Virus record (IMG/VR): IMGVR_UViG_3300045136_000360
Coordinates: 1 to 50,694 of that record
DNA: 50,694 nucleotides
Reading direction: 5' to 3' (one strand)
From: a virus
Below are positions 41,183 to 48,894 of the stretch, piece by piece (positions within the stretch are counted from its first letter, which is position 1; the number at the start of each line of letters is the position of its first letter). The notes under the pieces were generated by a model. The model saw only the letters and a program-made list of their open reading frames with translations, was not told the DNA's origin and searched no databases. The translations under genes were made by a program, and so were the position numbers.

Positions 41183-41470
41183 ATGGACGGGAATCTGATG
41201 CCGTGGGCGCAGTTCGGCGCCCTGGGGTTGGTGGCTGGGACTGTCATGCTCGCCTATCGGTCGCTGGTGGAGCGGCTGCTGGGGGTGGTGAAGGACAATA
41301 CGACGGCGATGGTGGAGGTATCTGGTGCGGTGCGGGCAAACACGGAGGCGATGGGGCGGCTGACGTGGATGGTGGACCGACTGCGGGACATCGTGGACGA
41401 CCTGGACGACCGGGTGATGACGCTGGAGGGGCAGGGGGGACAGGGTTCACGGCGGAGGGAGGTGCGCTGA
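41183..41470 (+). CDS. Membrane-anchored coiled-coil protein (XhlA/holin-accessory-like)
   Basis: A 95-residue protein with one N-terminal membrane segment (FGALGLVAGTVMLAY) and a long amphipathic region (VVKDNTTAMVEVSGAVRANTEAMGRLTWMVDRLRDIV), like hemolysin XhlA/holin-accessory proteins. It ends in a one-base overlap with the next holin-like gene, so a lysis role is inferred. Confidence 0.6.
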   Translation: MDGNLMPWAQFGALGLVAGTVMLAYRSLVERLLGVVKDNTTAMVEVSGAVRANTEAMGRLTWMVDRLRDIVDDLDDRVMTLEGQGGQGSRRREVR

Positions 41471-41781
41471 TGCTGGACGGGGTGGACCCCGATGGGGTGA
41501 TGCAGGCGGTGCTGGTGGTGAGCCTGGCGATCGCGTCGCTGGTGCAGGGGACAGTCGCGGTGATTCGGATGGCGGTGGCCCCGCCGCGGTGGGTGGTGCC
41601 GCTGGTGGCGATCCTGGCCGGGGTAGGGGCGGCCGAGTTGCTGATCCTCGCGCCCCGGAGCATGCACGCGACGGCGCTGCTGGGGGGCTGGATGGCGGCG
41701 CTGGCGGCGGTGGGGACGGTGGAGCTCGTGGGGCGGGCGAAACCTAGAGGTGTTAGCAATACTCATGGGGAGCGGTCGTAG
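41470..41781 (+). CDS. Holin-like membrane protein
   Basis: A 103-residue protein with about three hydrophobic segments (VMQAVLVVSLAIASLV, WVVPLVAILAGVGAAELLIL, ALLGGWMAALAAVGTVEL) and a short charged tail: holin topology. It follows a membrane-anchored coiled-coil protein. The endolysin is far away at 4.4-5.8 kb, but the two would be closer on a circular or permuted map. Confidence 0.62.
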   Translation: MLDGVDPDGVMQAVLVVSLAIASLVQGTVAVIRMAVAPPRWVVPLVAILAGVGAAELLILAPRSMHATALLGGWMAALAAVGTVELVGRAKPRGVSNTHGERS

Positions 41782-42125
41782 TGGAGCGTGGGGTGCTGGT
41801 CGGGCAGGGGCCGGCGGCCTGGTCGGGGGAGCATGGGGTCGTGGCGGCGATGTGGGGGCTGCTGCGGTCCGACCTGGCGCTGGGCTGGGCGCGGGGGGCG
41901 AGGGGCCGGCTGGGGCTGGCGGCCTTCTATTTCCTGCACCGGCCGTCGTTCGCCCGGTGGCTGGCGGTGTCGGGGGTGAGGGAGGACCCGGCCATGGTGC
42001 GGGATACCCTGCTGGTCGGCTGCTGGCCTCGGGGCGGTGGGGGGGCGGAGTATCCCGAGCCCCCTGGGGAGGATGAGGCGCTGGAGGCGTGGCTGAAGCG
42101 GCAGCGGAGGGGGTGGGGGGCGTGA
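41781..42125 (+). CDS. Hypothetical protein, lysis region
   Basis: A 114-residue protein from GTG 41781: WGLLRSDLALGWARGARGRLGLAAFYFLHRPSFARWLAV. Hydrophobic, tryptophan-rich helices suggest membrane association. Overlaps both neighbours (1 and 4 nt). Unknown family. Confidence 0.55.
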   Translation: MERGVLVGQGPAAWSGEHGVVAAMWGLLRSDLALGWARGARGRLGLAAFYFLHRPSFARWLAVSGVREDPAMVRDTLLVGCWPRGGGGAEYPEPPGEDEALEAWLKRQRRGWGA

Positions 42126-42379
42126 GCATGCGGTATCGGATGGTGGGCGGGGGCGGGGTGGGGCCGGTTGGGCGGCCCGGCAAGCGGGCGGTGCCATGGG
42201 GGCGGGTGCTGGTGGGGGCGCAGCTCGCGCTGGACCTGGCGCTGGGCGCGGGGCTGGTGGGGATGGCGCGGCGGGCGGAGGCGGCCGAGGCGCGGGTCGT
42301 GCGCCTGGAGTGGCAGATGCGAGACGTATCGGGGTACGTGCACGAGCTGATGCGGGCGTTGATGCCGAGGGGGCGATAG
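42122..42379 (+). CDS. Membrane protein with coiled coil (spanin-like topology)
   Basis: Start GTG 42122 or ATG 42128. The product has a basic N terminus, one membrane segment (VLVGAQLALDLALGAGLVGM) and a helical coiled coil (ARRAEAAEARVVRLEWQMRDVSGYVHELMRAL). That topology is like an inner-membrane spanin or lysis regulator. No lipobox-containing partner was found. Confidence 0.5.
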   Translation: MSMRYRMVGGGGVGPVGRPGKRAVPWGRVLVGAQLALDLALGAGLVGMARRAEAAEARVVRLEWQMRDVSGYVHELMRALMPRGR

Positions 42380-42391
42380 AGGGAGGCGACA

Positions 42392-42700
42392 GTGGGGGGG
42401 GTGGTAGTCCGGATGTTCCCCGAGACGCGGTGCTGGATACGGGGCGAATTCCTGGACGCCTGGGATGAGGTGGTCGGGGAGGTGGGGGAGGAGGCGGCGG
42501 TGAGGCTGCTCGGGCGGCCGATCGCGAACGCCCGGTGGGACGGGGACGTGGCGATCCAGGTGTTCGAGCGCTGCCGGATGGAGCGGTTGGGAGCGGGGCG
42601 GGCTCGCGTGGTGCCGGAGGGTGCGGGAGCGGTGCTGGTGCGGTCAATGCTGCGCGGGTTGGGATGCATGGCCGTCCGGGAGGGGGAGCCGGCGACCTGA
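42392..42700 (+). CDS. Hypothetical protein, last gene of the late unit
   Basis: A 102-residue product from GTG 42392: VVVRMFPETRCWIRGEFLDAWDEVVGEVGEEAAVRLLGRPIANARW. Mixed alpha/beta. It precedes an intrinsic terminator. Unknown function. Confidence 0.55.
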   Translation: MGGVVVRMFPETRCWIRGEFLDAWDEVVGEVGEEAAVRLLGRPIANARWDGDVAIQVFERCRMERLGAGRARVVPEGAGAVLVRSMLRGLGCMAVREGEPAT

Positions 42701-42731
42701 TCGCTGCCCGAGAGCGCAAGCGCGCAAGTCG

Positions 42732-42763
42732 GCCCCCGCTGATAATCCAGCGGGGGCTTTCTT
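42732..42763 (+). terminator. Rho-independent terminator
   Basis: A 10-bp stem (GCCCCCGCTG, 42732-42741, with its complement ending CAGCGGGGGC at 42757), a 6-nt loop, and the T-rich tail TTTCTTG. It ends the structural/lysis operon. Confidence 0.9.
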
Positions 42764-42802
42764 GTGTCCGTGGTGGCGGGCCAAATTGGGCGACTGGAGC
42801 AC

Positions 42803-42865
42803 TTGACTAATCCCGGTTGTCATGAGATACTGGGGATGCGATACTCTAGGGTATCGGTGATGCAG
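42803..42865 (+). promoter_or_regulatory. Promoter with three-half-site operator
   Basis: TTGACT (42803-42808), 17 nt, GATACT (42826-42831), then GATAC (42840), GTATC (42851) and GATGC (42859). The element directly follows the late terminator and drives the accessory/replication-type genes from 42890. Confidence 0.8.
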
Positions 42866-42889
42866 TAGCGAGATACGGTGGGATGGACG

Positions 42890-43309
42890 ATGGCGAAGCG
42901 GGGCCTGGAATGGGTTGACGCGACGATCGAGGCGGTGAACGACAAGGGCCTGAAGTGGGGCGGGGAGTGGCACAACTTTTCGAAGTGGGCCAACAAGGAC
43001 CGGCATGTGCCCAGCAAGGGCGAGACGGTGCTGGTGGGGATGGACGGGGAGTTCGTGATGGACGTCGCGCCGGCGGGTGAGAAGGCGAGCGGCGTGGCGG
43101 GCGCGGTCCCGGTGGCGGCGGCGGCGCTGGCGAGCGCCGAGCGGGAGCGGACGATCACCCGCCTGGCGGTGCTGAAGGCGGCGGTGGAGTTCCTGGGGAC
43201 CCGGATGCAGGCGCATCCGGAGCAGGAGATCAAGGCCGATCACGTTCTGGCGCTGGCCACCAAGTTCGAGTCGTGGGTGAACCGTCCGTCTGAGGAGGGG
43301 GGTGAGTAG
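42890..43309 (+). CDS. OB-fold-like / ssDNA-binding-like protein
   Basis: A 139-residue product from ATG 42890. WVDATIEAVNDKGLKWGGEWHNFSKWANKD, then VPSKGETVLVGMDGEFVMDV, has the spacing of a single OB fold as in small ssDNA-binding proteins. The C-terminal half is helical (SAERERTITRLAVLKAAVEFLGTRM). It lies two genes before the sliding-clamp-like gene, which fits a DNA-metabolism role. Family not firmly recognised. Confidence 0.6.
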   Translation: MAKRGLEWVDATIEAVNDKGLKWGGEWHNFSKWANKDRHVPSKGETVLVGMDGEFVMDVAPAGEKASGVAGAVPVAAAALASAERERTITRLAVLKAAVEFLGTRMQAHPEQEIKADHVLALATKFESWVNRPSEEGGE

Positions 43310-43310
43310 G

Positions 43311-43571
43311 ATGGCGGGGACGTTCCCGGAGATCGTGACGGTGGCCGTGGTGGCGGAGTTGAGCGATCGGTGGTCGATCGAGTTCCGGCCGCGCCGGGAC
43401 GGCCGGCTGACGGCGATCCTGCGGGACGCCGCGACCGGGCAGTCCTGGCGGCAGGTGGTCGTGCGGCCGGTCACGGCGTTCAATTCGGCCTACTGGTCGC
43501 TGCTGCGGAGCGATCACGAGGCGGCCGAGCGGGCGGGTGAGTTGGGCGGGTTGCGGAGCGTCGGGCGGTGA
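43311..43571 (+). CDS. Hypothetical protein
   Basis: An 86-residue product from ATG 43311 with the ribosome site GAGGGGGG upstream. Beta-rich (VTVAVVAELSDRWSIEFRPRRDGRLTAIL) with an Arg-rich core, possibly nucleic-acid binding. Unknown family. Confidence 0.55.
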   Translation: MAGTFPEIVTVAVVAELSDRWSIEFRPRRDGRLTAILRDAATGQSWRQVVVRPVTAFNSAYWSLLRSDHEAAERAGELGGLRSVGR

Positions 43572-43575
43572 GCTC

Positions 43576-43677
43576 ATGACGGAGCAGGGGACCGCGGATC
43601 ACGCGATCCTGCACCTGCGCCCGTATGGCCGGGGGCCGATCCCGGCCTTCTACCAGGATCGAGTCGAGGAGGTGTGA
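43576..43677 (+). CDS. 33-residue micro-protein
   Basis: Opens ATG 43576, closes TGA 43675, overlapping the next gene's GTG at 43674. Composition is normal for a coding region. Function unknown. Translation is inferred only from coupling. Confidence 0.35.
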   Translation: MTEQGTADHAILHLRPYGRGPIPAFYQDRVEEV

Positions 43678-44750
43678 CGGTGGTCGATGCGTTGGCCCTG
43701 GCCGCGTTCAGTGGGGCGTTCGGGCAGTCGAGGGCGCTGGTGCGCGGGGACGGGCTGGTGGCCCTGGAGGGGGAGGACGCGACCGCGTACCTGCCTGCCG
43801 AGCCGCTCGCGGAAGGGGCGCACCTGGAGGTGCCGGCAGGCGACTGGGATTGCATCGCGCTCCCTGAACTCAAGCGGGGCGACCTGCGCTGGCGGACCCC
43901 GGCGAGGCCGCAGGGGACGCTGTGGCCGGTGGCGCGGGGCGGGCGGGCGATGCTGCGCCTGGACGGGCAGGAGGCGCGGCTGGTGGGCCTGGCCTCGCGG
44001 ATGGCTTCGGCCGATGACTACCGGCCGCTGCTGGGGAACGTCTGGTTCCAGCCGGCCGATGGGCGGTGGCACGCGGTGGCGACCGATGGGTGTCGCCTGA
44101 TGGCCGTCCACCTGGGTCCGACCGCCCGGACGGCGATCGGGGGGAAACTGGAGGGGGAGGGGCTGTTCCTGCCGCGGGGGGTGGCGCTGGCGCTGGGCCG
44201 GGCGCGGCCGGACCGGGTGGTGATCTCCCTGGGTCTGCGGGACCAGGCGCCCCGGACGATCAAGGTGCGGTGCCTGCGAGAGATCGATGGGGAGATGCGG
44301 GCGGTGGCCCTGGTGGGGGTGAAGCATCTGGTGTCCGGCTGTCCGAACTGGCGGGCGGTGCTGGAGATGGCGACCAGGACGGTGACGGCGCGGGCGACGC
44401 TCCACCGCTCCCAGCTCGGCTACCGGCTGGCGGCGCTGGTGGCGGAGCACCGGGCCGCCCAGCGGGCGGGCCAGAAGGGGAGGTACGACCGGACGGTGTT
44501 CTGGTGCGGGCGGGTGGCGTTCGACCACGAATTGCTGCTGACGCTGGCGGACCCGTGGCTGGGGGACGCGACGATCGCGTTCGGCTGGGAGGACCGGCCC
44601 GAGAGCGAGGCGCCGATGCACGTCCGGATCGGGGAGCGGGTCGAGGGGGCGATCATGCCGCTGGTGCTCGGGAGGGACGGGGACGGCAACGGCGTGGCGC
44701 CGGACCTGGCTCCCGAGCGGGAGCCCGAGGCGGCGGGCATCGCCCCCTGA
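43674..44750 (+). CDS. Sliding-clamp-like protein (DNA polymerase III beta-like)
   Basis: A 358-residue product from GTG 43674, close to the 366-residue length of bacterial beta clamps. Around residue 115, SADDYRPLLGNVWFQPADGRWHAVATDGCRLMAVHLG reproduces the clamp's second-domain start (D-x-RPxLxG-V...ATDG-RLA). The C terminus has RVEGAIMPLVLG, close to the clamp IMP-like end. The phage may supply its own processivity factor, or a clamp-like late-transcription factor. No polymerase was found in the window. Confidence 0.7.
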   Translation: MTVVDALALAAFSGAFGQSRALVRGDGLVALEGEDATAYLPAEPLAEGAHLEVPAGDWDCIALPELKRGDLRWRTPARPQGTLWPVARGGRAMLRLDGQEARLVGLASRMASADDYRPLLGNVWFQPADGRWHAVATDGCRLMAVHLGPTARTAIGGKLEGEGLFLPRGVALALGRARPDRVVISLGLRDQAPRTIKVRCLREIDGEMRAVALVGVKHLVSGCPNWRAVLEMATRTVTARATLHRSQLGYRLAALVAEHRAAQRAGQKGRYDRTVFWCGRVAFDHELLLTLADPWLGDATIAFGWEDRPESEAPMHVRIGERVEGAIMPLVLGRDGDGNGVAPDLAPEREPEAAGIAP

Positions 44751-44811
44751 TACCTCGGGGGATGGACCACACGGTGGGTGATGGAAGGGGAGGTGAAGGT
44801 GGGGGCGGTCG

Positions 44812-45063
44812 ATGCGTGAGGCGATCGAGCGGGCGGCGTTGCTGGAGCGCATGGCCGACGTGCTGGGCCGGCTGGGTCCGGGGTGTCGGGCCATGGGGGA
44901 GCGGCACCGGGCGGCGGCGGCCCGGCTGCGGGAGGCTGGGCGATGCGGGGGGGGGCGATCGCCACGGGGTCGCGTTGCACTGGCGGTATGCCTGGTATGC
45001 CTAGCGGCGGGAGCTACGAGCCGGCGTACGGGGCAGAGAAGGCAGTCTGGAATAGGAAATTAG
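44812..45063 (+). CDS. Small helical protein, possibly degenerate
   Basis: From ATG 44812 the product begins MREAIERAALLERMADVLGRLGPGC, a helical N-terminal ~45 residues with good coding bias. After about 44945 (a G9 run) the frame loses coding character, so either the true stop is in another frame or the gene is decaying. The following 45000-45117 is AT-richer and looks non-coding. Confidence 0.4.
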   Translation: MREAIERAALLERMADVLGRLGPGCRAMGERHRAAAARLREAGRCGGGRSPRGRVALAVCLVCLAAGATSRRTGQRRQSGIGN

Positions 45064-45117
45064 GAGGGGATGGGATAGTCGCTTAGTAGGGCTGAAATTG
45101 ATTGACTGGGGGAGAAC

Positions 45118-45394
45118 ATGAGGCGTATAACGTGGAGTAGGCAAGATCGGAGGGAGAGGAATGGGAGAGCCGACTCTGGTCGAGATCACCACTACGAGGT
45201 TCGTAGCTCGGACGGGGTGGTGATCCTGGTGGCGCTGCGGTTCGCGGACGCGGCGTCCTGGGTGCGGGGCCTGCCTGTCCGCGAGTGGGGGACTATTCGA
45301 TCCTGGAGATTGCCGACGCGAGTCTGGACGGGGAGGTAGCGGCCGCCATGGGGCGATGGCGGGCAGTGGTGATGGGCGTGGTCAGGGGCGCGTG
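45118..45394 (+). pseudogene. Frameshifted small gene
   Basis: ATG 45118 reads HHYEVRSSDGVVILVALRFADAASWVRGLPVREWG, then loses coding bias. A one-base shift at the G run near 45285-45290 restores DYSILEIADASLDGEVAAAMGRWRAVV to a stop at 45394. It looks like one ~90-residue gene broken by a 1-nt indel, real or due to sequencing. Confidence 0.5.
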
Positions 45395-45418
45395 ATCGCG
45401 AGATCGTGTTAGTGAGGA

Positions 45419-45736
45419 ATGGGGTTGATGGCGGCAGAGTATATCTGCGACTGCTGTGGGAGGCGAGCGCCGGGAGTGGCGATCGACCATCGGTTCCGTC
45501 CCCCATCGGACTGGTTCACTCGGAGTTTCACCCTGCCGAGCGGGCGGCACGTGATCCTGTGTGGGTGCTGTCAGGAGTGCATGGAGCAGATGGACCTGGT
45601 GGATGGGGAGAGGGGAACGGACCGGCTGGTGGCGCAGTGGCCGATCACATTCGGGGGAGAGCGGGACGGTGCGGACGGTGGAAACCTGGGTCGCCATCTC
45701 TGGCGGGGTGGTTGGGGGGGGGATGGCGCTGATTGA
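45419..45736 (+). CDS. Zinc-binding small protein (three Cys clusters)
   Basis: Start ATG 45419, or ATG 45428 two codons in. YICDCCGRRAPG and ILCGCCQECMEQMD give CxCC/CxxC-type clusters fit for one or two zinc ions. In between, IDHRFRPPSDWF is a short loop. The C-terminal ~25 residues are glycine-rich and may be spurious. Unknown family. Confidence 0.55.
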   Translation: MGLMAAEYICDCCGRRAPGVAIDHRFRPPSDWFTRSFTLPSGRHVILCGCCQECMEQMDLVDGERGTDRLVAQWPITFGGERDGADGGNLGRHLWRGGWGGDGAD

Positions 45737-45762
45737 GGCGCGACCGATCGCGTGTCGGGCGC

Positions 45763-45820
45763 TTGACAGATCAGCGATCAGGTGAGATACTACGGGTATG
45801 ACACGCTAGGGTGTCACCGA
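45763..45820 (+). promoter_or_regulatory. Promoter with operator (module copy 1)
   Basis: TTGACA (45763-45768), 17 nt, GATACT (45786-45791), GACAC (45800), GTGTC (45811). The first ~30 nt are identical to the two promoter modules at 46586 and 48803, but the third half-site and leader diverge. It drives 45848. Confidence 0.8.
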
Positions 45821-45847
45821 TTGGCGGGTGCGTGAAGGGAGGGGGCG

Positions 45848-46267
45848 ATGCCCTGCAACCTGGCGGTGTCGATCACGAAGGTGGCCCTGACGGGGCCGGC
45901 GGCGAGCCTGGTGACGCCGGAGGCGGTCAGGGCGCTGGTAGAGGCGCACCTGCTGGAGGCATTTGGGGTCACGAGCCAGGTGTATGTCAGCAACGGGTCG
46001 GTGTATGGGAGCGCGACCGTCCGGGGGGAGGGGGTGTCGATCGCGGTCTGTGGGGGCCAGGTGACGGTGCGGGCGGTGACGGCGGCGACCCGTGAGGCGA
46101 TCCTGGCGGGGCTGACGGGGCTGCTGGGGCAGGCGGGGGAGTTGGCCCTGGCCTCGGCGGTGGCGGAGGTGCTGGCCGAGTTCGGGGGGGACCTGGTGGC
46201 GGACCAGGTGGCCGTTGACGATGGTGGGACGGTGCGGCCGGCGCACCGGCTGACGCTGAACTTCTGA
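45848..46267 (+). CDS. Hypothetical protein upstream of the AAA+ gene
   Basis: A 139-residue protein: SITKVALTGPAASLVTPEAVRALVEAHLLEAFGVTSQVYVS, then beta strands GSATVRGEGVSIAVCGGQVTVRA and a helical Ala/Leu-rich second half. Acidic. Together with the next small gene it precedes the AAA+ ATPase, so it may be a partner or substrate adaptor. No family is recognised. Confidence 0.6.
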   Translation: MPCNLAVSITKVALTGPAASLVTPEAVRALVEAHLLEAFGVTSQVYVSNGSVYGSATVRGEGVSIAVCGGQVTVRAVTAATREAILAGLTGLLGQAGELALASAVAEVLAEFGGDLVADQVAVDDGGTVRPAHRLTLNF

Positions 46268-46278
46268 GGGGGTGCGCG

Positions 46279-46488
46279 ATGCGGGAGGTCGTGGCGCTGG
46301 TCTACGGGGGGACGGTCGAGGTGCACTGCAACGGGATGTCGTTCGGGGAGGCGGAGGCGCTGAGCCGGCTGTTCGCGGAGCGGCTGGGCCTGCGGGTGCC
46401 GATCACGATGACCCAGGAGCCGGAGCAGCACCGGGAGGATGGCCCCCGGCACGTGCACGTCGTGGGGGCGCACCGGCTGGGGCACTGA
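46279..46488 (+). CDS. Small hypothetical protein
   Basis: A 69-residue protein: VALVYGGTVEVHCNGMSFGEAEALSRLFAERLGLRVPITM and a His-rich tail. Beta-hairpin plus helix. It ends before a terminator and a second copy of the promoter module. Confidence 0.55.
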   Translation: MREVVALVYGGTVEVHCNGMSFGEAEALSRLFAERLGLRVPITMTQEPEQHREDGPRHVHVVGAHRLGH

Positions 46489-46518
46489 GGCGTCCCGAGC
46501 CGACCAGTCCGGGTGGGG

Positions 46519-46562
46519 GAGCCCGGCGGGCCGATGGACCGGCCTGCCGGGCTCCTGCTTTT
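46519..46562 (+). terminator. Rho-independent terminator
   Basis: Outer stem GAGCCCGGC (46519-46527) with GCCGGGCTC (46546-46554), inner GGCC/GGCC pairing, then TGCTTTTCC. It separates 46279 from the AAA+ promoter. Confidence 0.85.
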
Positions 46563-46677
46563 CCTGGTGGCCCGCCACCAGGCGCTTGACAGATCAGCGA
46601 TCAGGTGAGATACTGGGCGCATGACACGCTAGAGTGTCAGTGATGCAATCACGAACGGGAGGGAGACGCGATGGGGG
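46563..46677 (+). repeat. 115-bp promoter-operator-leader module, copy 2
   Basis: This begins with a perfect 9-bp hairpin (CCTGGTGGC/GCCACCAGG, 46563-46582), then TTGACA (46586), 17 nt, GATACT (46609), GACAC (46623), GTGTC (46634), GATGC (46642), a common leader and ribosome site GGGAGGGAG, and the ATG of the AAA+ gene at 46671. The copy at 48780-48894 differs at one base only. Confidence 0.92.
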
Positions 46678-48503
46678 CAACGATCGCCAGTCCAACGATC
46701 GCCAGTCCGGCGTGGTATCAGGAGTTGAGCCAGGCGTACGGGTCGGGGGAGGCGCACGCCTTCATCCTGTCGGGGGACACCGCGGGGTACGTGGAGCAGA
46801 CCCGGACGCTGCGGGGGTACCTGGAGGAGGTGCTGAGCCGGCCGCGCAACGAGGCGCGCAGGGACGGCATCGAGAGCATTCTGGTCCGGTACGACCGGGC
46901 CTCGGGGGTGACGTTCGGGAGCCCGGAGCAGGAGCGGCGGGCGATCGCGCTCGTGACCGGGAAGGAGGCCGGGGCGAAGCCGGCCAGCCCGACCGCTGCC
47001 GCGCTGGGGGCGATCGGGGGGAGCCTGCCGGGGGCCGGCAATCCGTTCGCCAGCACCCAGCCCCTCGCCGCCCTGACGGCGATTGATAAGCTGGTGCGGG
47101 CCTCGGGCGGGGTGAATCAGGTGAGCGTGGTGATCGATGAGGCGCAGACGATCTGCCCGGCCGCCGACGTGGCGACGATGAGCGGGGAGGATCGGACGCT
47201 GCTGGTGCTGCTCAAGACGTGGGCGCGGGATGAGCGGGTGGCCCGGACCAAGGCGATCATCGTCCTGCTGGTGGGCGACCTGACCGAGCTCCACCCCGAC
47301 CTGCGGGCGGCCTCGGGCGGCTGGCGGTCGGTGCTGGTGCCCCTGCCCGATCAGGCGCGCCGGGAGGGGTTCATCGCCTGGTGGCTGGCCCAGCGGGCGG
47401 CGAAGGGTAGGGCGGTGGACCTGGACGGGCTGACGGTGGAGCAATTGGCCCGGGCGACGGCGGGGCTGAACCTGCGTGGCGTTGAGGACGTGCTGCTGCG
47501 GGGGGCGAAGGCGGGAGCGGTGACGGCCGGGATCGTGAAAGCGCGCAAGGATGAGATCATTCGGAGCGAGTACGCGGAAGTGGCGGAGATGCTGGAGCCG
47601 CTGCCGGGCGGGCTGGAGGACGTCGGGGGGCTGGATTTTGTGAAGGGGTGGCTGGCCCGGCGGCTGCTGGGTCCGATCGAGGCGGGGCGGACGGCGGACG
47701 TGCCGAAGGGGCTGCTGCTGGTGGGGCCTCCGGGCACCGGCAAGACGTACCTGGCCCGGGGGATCGCCGGGGCGACCAGGATGAACGCGATCCAGATCAG
47801 GATGGAGAAGGTGCAGGATAGCCTGGTGGGGGCCAGCGAGCGGAAGATGGCGCGAGTGCTGGGGTTCGCCCTGGCCCTGGCCCCGACGATTATTTTCGTG
47901 GACGAACTGGACCAGACCGATATCGGGACCCGTGGGGACACGTCGGGGAACCCCGTGGCGAAGAACCTGTTCAACCAACTGCTGACCTTCCTGGGGGATG
48001 AGGTGATCCGGGGGCGGGTGGTGCTGATCGCGGCCAGCAACCGGCCCGAGAAGTTGGACCCGGCGCTGTTGCGGTCGGGCCGGATGGACGCGATCCTGCC
48101 GGTGCTGCTGCCGGGGATGGCCGACCGGGCGGCCATCGCGGCGCGGCACCTGCTGAGCCGGGGGATGGACCTGAGCCGGTGTGCCACGGGGATGCTGGCC
48201 GCTGGGACCGAGCGGTACAGCTCGGCCGACGTGGCGGCCGTGGTGGGGGAGGCCGTGCTGCTGGCGCGGGACGAGGGCCGGGACTACATCAGCCCGGCCG
48301 ACGTGGAGGCGGCGCTGGCGGACGTGCTGCCGAGCGTCAGCCCGCAGCAGAACGACCAGTACACGCGGCTGGCGATCGCGGCCTGCAACCGGCGGAGCCT
48401 GCTGCCGCCGGAGTGGCGGGACCGGATGGAGGCGGCCCGCGAGACGGCCACGGCCGAGTCCGGCGGGGGCCGGTGGGAGTGGGCGGAGGAGCGGAGCCTG
48501 TGA
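46671..48503 (+). CDS. AAA+ ATPase (FtsH/Cdc48/Ycf46-like)
   Basis: A 610-residue protein with a degenerate N-terminal ATPase-like half (VSVVIDEAQTICP, IIVLLVGDLTEL) and a complete C-terminal AAA+ module: Walker A LLVGPPGTGKT (~351-361), Walker B TIIFVDELDQ (~404-413), sensor 1 LIAASNRP, arginine-finger region LRSGRMD (~472) and a lid domain. The architecture resembles Ycf46-type paired ATPases that unfold or remodel protein complexes. It shares a promoter module with the 48888/49018 unit and may act with the DUF3150-like protein. No protease domain is fused. Confidence 0.85.
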   Translation: MGATIASPTIASPAWYQELSQAYGSGEAHAFILSGDTAGYVEQTRTLRGYLEEVLSRPRNEARRDGIESILVRYDRASGVTFGSPEQERRAIALVTGKEAGAKPASPTAAALGAIGGSLPGAGNPFASTQPLAALTAIDKLVRASGGVNQVSVVIDEAQTICPAADVATMSGEDRTLLVLLKTWARDERVARTKAIIVLLVGDLTELHPDLRAASGGWRSVLVPLPDQARREGFIAWWLAQRAAKGRAVDLDGLTVEQLARATAGLNLRGVEDVLLRGAKAGAVTAGIVKARKDEIIRSEYAEVAEMLEPLPGGLEDVGGLDFVKGWLARRLLGPIEAGRTADVPKGLLLVGPPGTGKTYLARGIAGATRMNAIQIRMEKVQDSLVGASERKMARVLGFALALAPTIIFVDELDQTDIGTRGDTSGNPVAKNLFNQLLTFLGDEVIRGRVVLIAASNRPEKLDPALLRSGRMDAILPVLLPGMADRAAIAARHLLSRGMDLSRCATGMLAAGTERYSSADVAAVVGEAVLLARDEGRDYISPADVEAALADVLPSVSPQQNDQYTRLAIAACNRRSLLPPEWRDRMEAARETATAESGGGRWEWAEERSL

Positions 48504-48512
48504 CGGATGGGG

Positions 48513-48535
48513 GCGGCGGGGCGTTGCCCCGCCGC
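48513..48535 (+). terminator. Hairpin after the AAA+ gene, possible terminator
   Basis: A 10-bp stem GCGGCGGGGC (48513-48522) with GCCCCGCCGC (48526-48535) and a 3-nt loop. The tail is TTCGT, with only a short T stretch. It would reduce readthrough into 48561. Confidence 0.65.
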
Positions 48536-48560
48536 TTCGTATCAGCGAGGGAGGGGCGCG

Positions 48561-48776
48561 ATGGGCACGCGGTACGGGGAGTTCGAGTTCGAGTTGTTGC
48601 TGGAGGGTGGGGAGATCGTCACCTGGACGGGGACGGACGGGGTGGACGCCGCGCATCGGTACGCCGCCAGCCACCAGGGAGTGGCCGTGATCGCCTGGCG
48701 GGAGCCGGTACGCCGGTGGGGCGTGTACGTATGGGGCGGCGCCAGGATCATCGAGCCTGGTGATGACCGGCGCTAG
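48561..48776 (+). CDS. Small hypothetical protein
   Basis: A 71-residue protein from ATG 48561 (GAGGGGCGCG upstream): EFEFELLLEGGEIVTWTGTDGVDAAHRYAASH, ending VYVWGGARIIEPGDD. Beta-rich. Reminiscent of small phage proteins of the DUF-type Arm/beta family, but not assigned. Confidence 0.55.
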   Translation: MGTRYGEFEFELLLEGGEIVTWTGTDGVDAAHRYAASHQGVAVIAWREPVRRWGVYVWGGARIIEPGDDRR

Positions 48777-48779
48777 CTC

Positions 48780-48894
48780 CCTGGTGGCCCGCCACCAGGC
48801 GCTTGACAGATCAGCGATCAGGTGAGATACTGGGCGCATGACACGCTAGGGTGTCAGTGATGCAATCACGAACGGGAGGGAGACGCGATGGGGC
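48780..48894 (+). repeat. 115-bp promoter-operator-leader module, copy 3
   Basis: Direct repeat of 46563-46677 with one substitution (CTAGGG for CTAGAG in the operator core). Hairpin 48780-48799, TTGACA 48803, GATACT 48826, GACAC 48840, GTGTC 48851, GATGC 48859. It even preserves the leader and the start of the next gene (GATGGGG). Confidence 0.92.
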
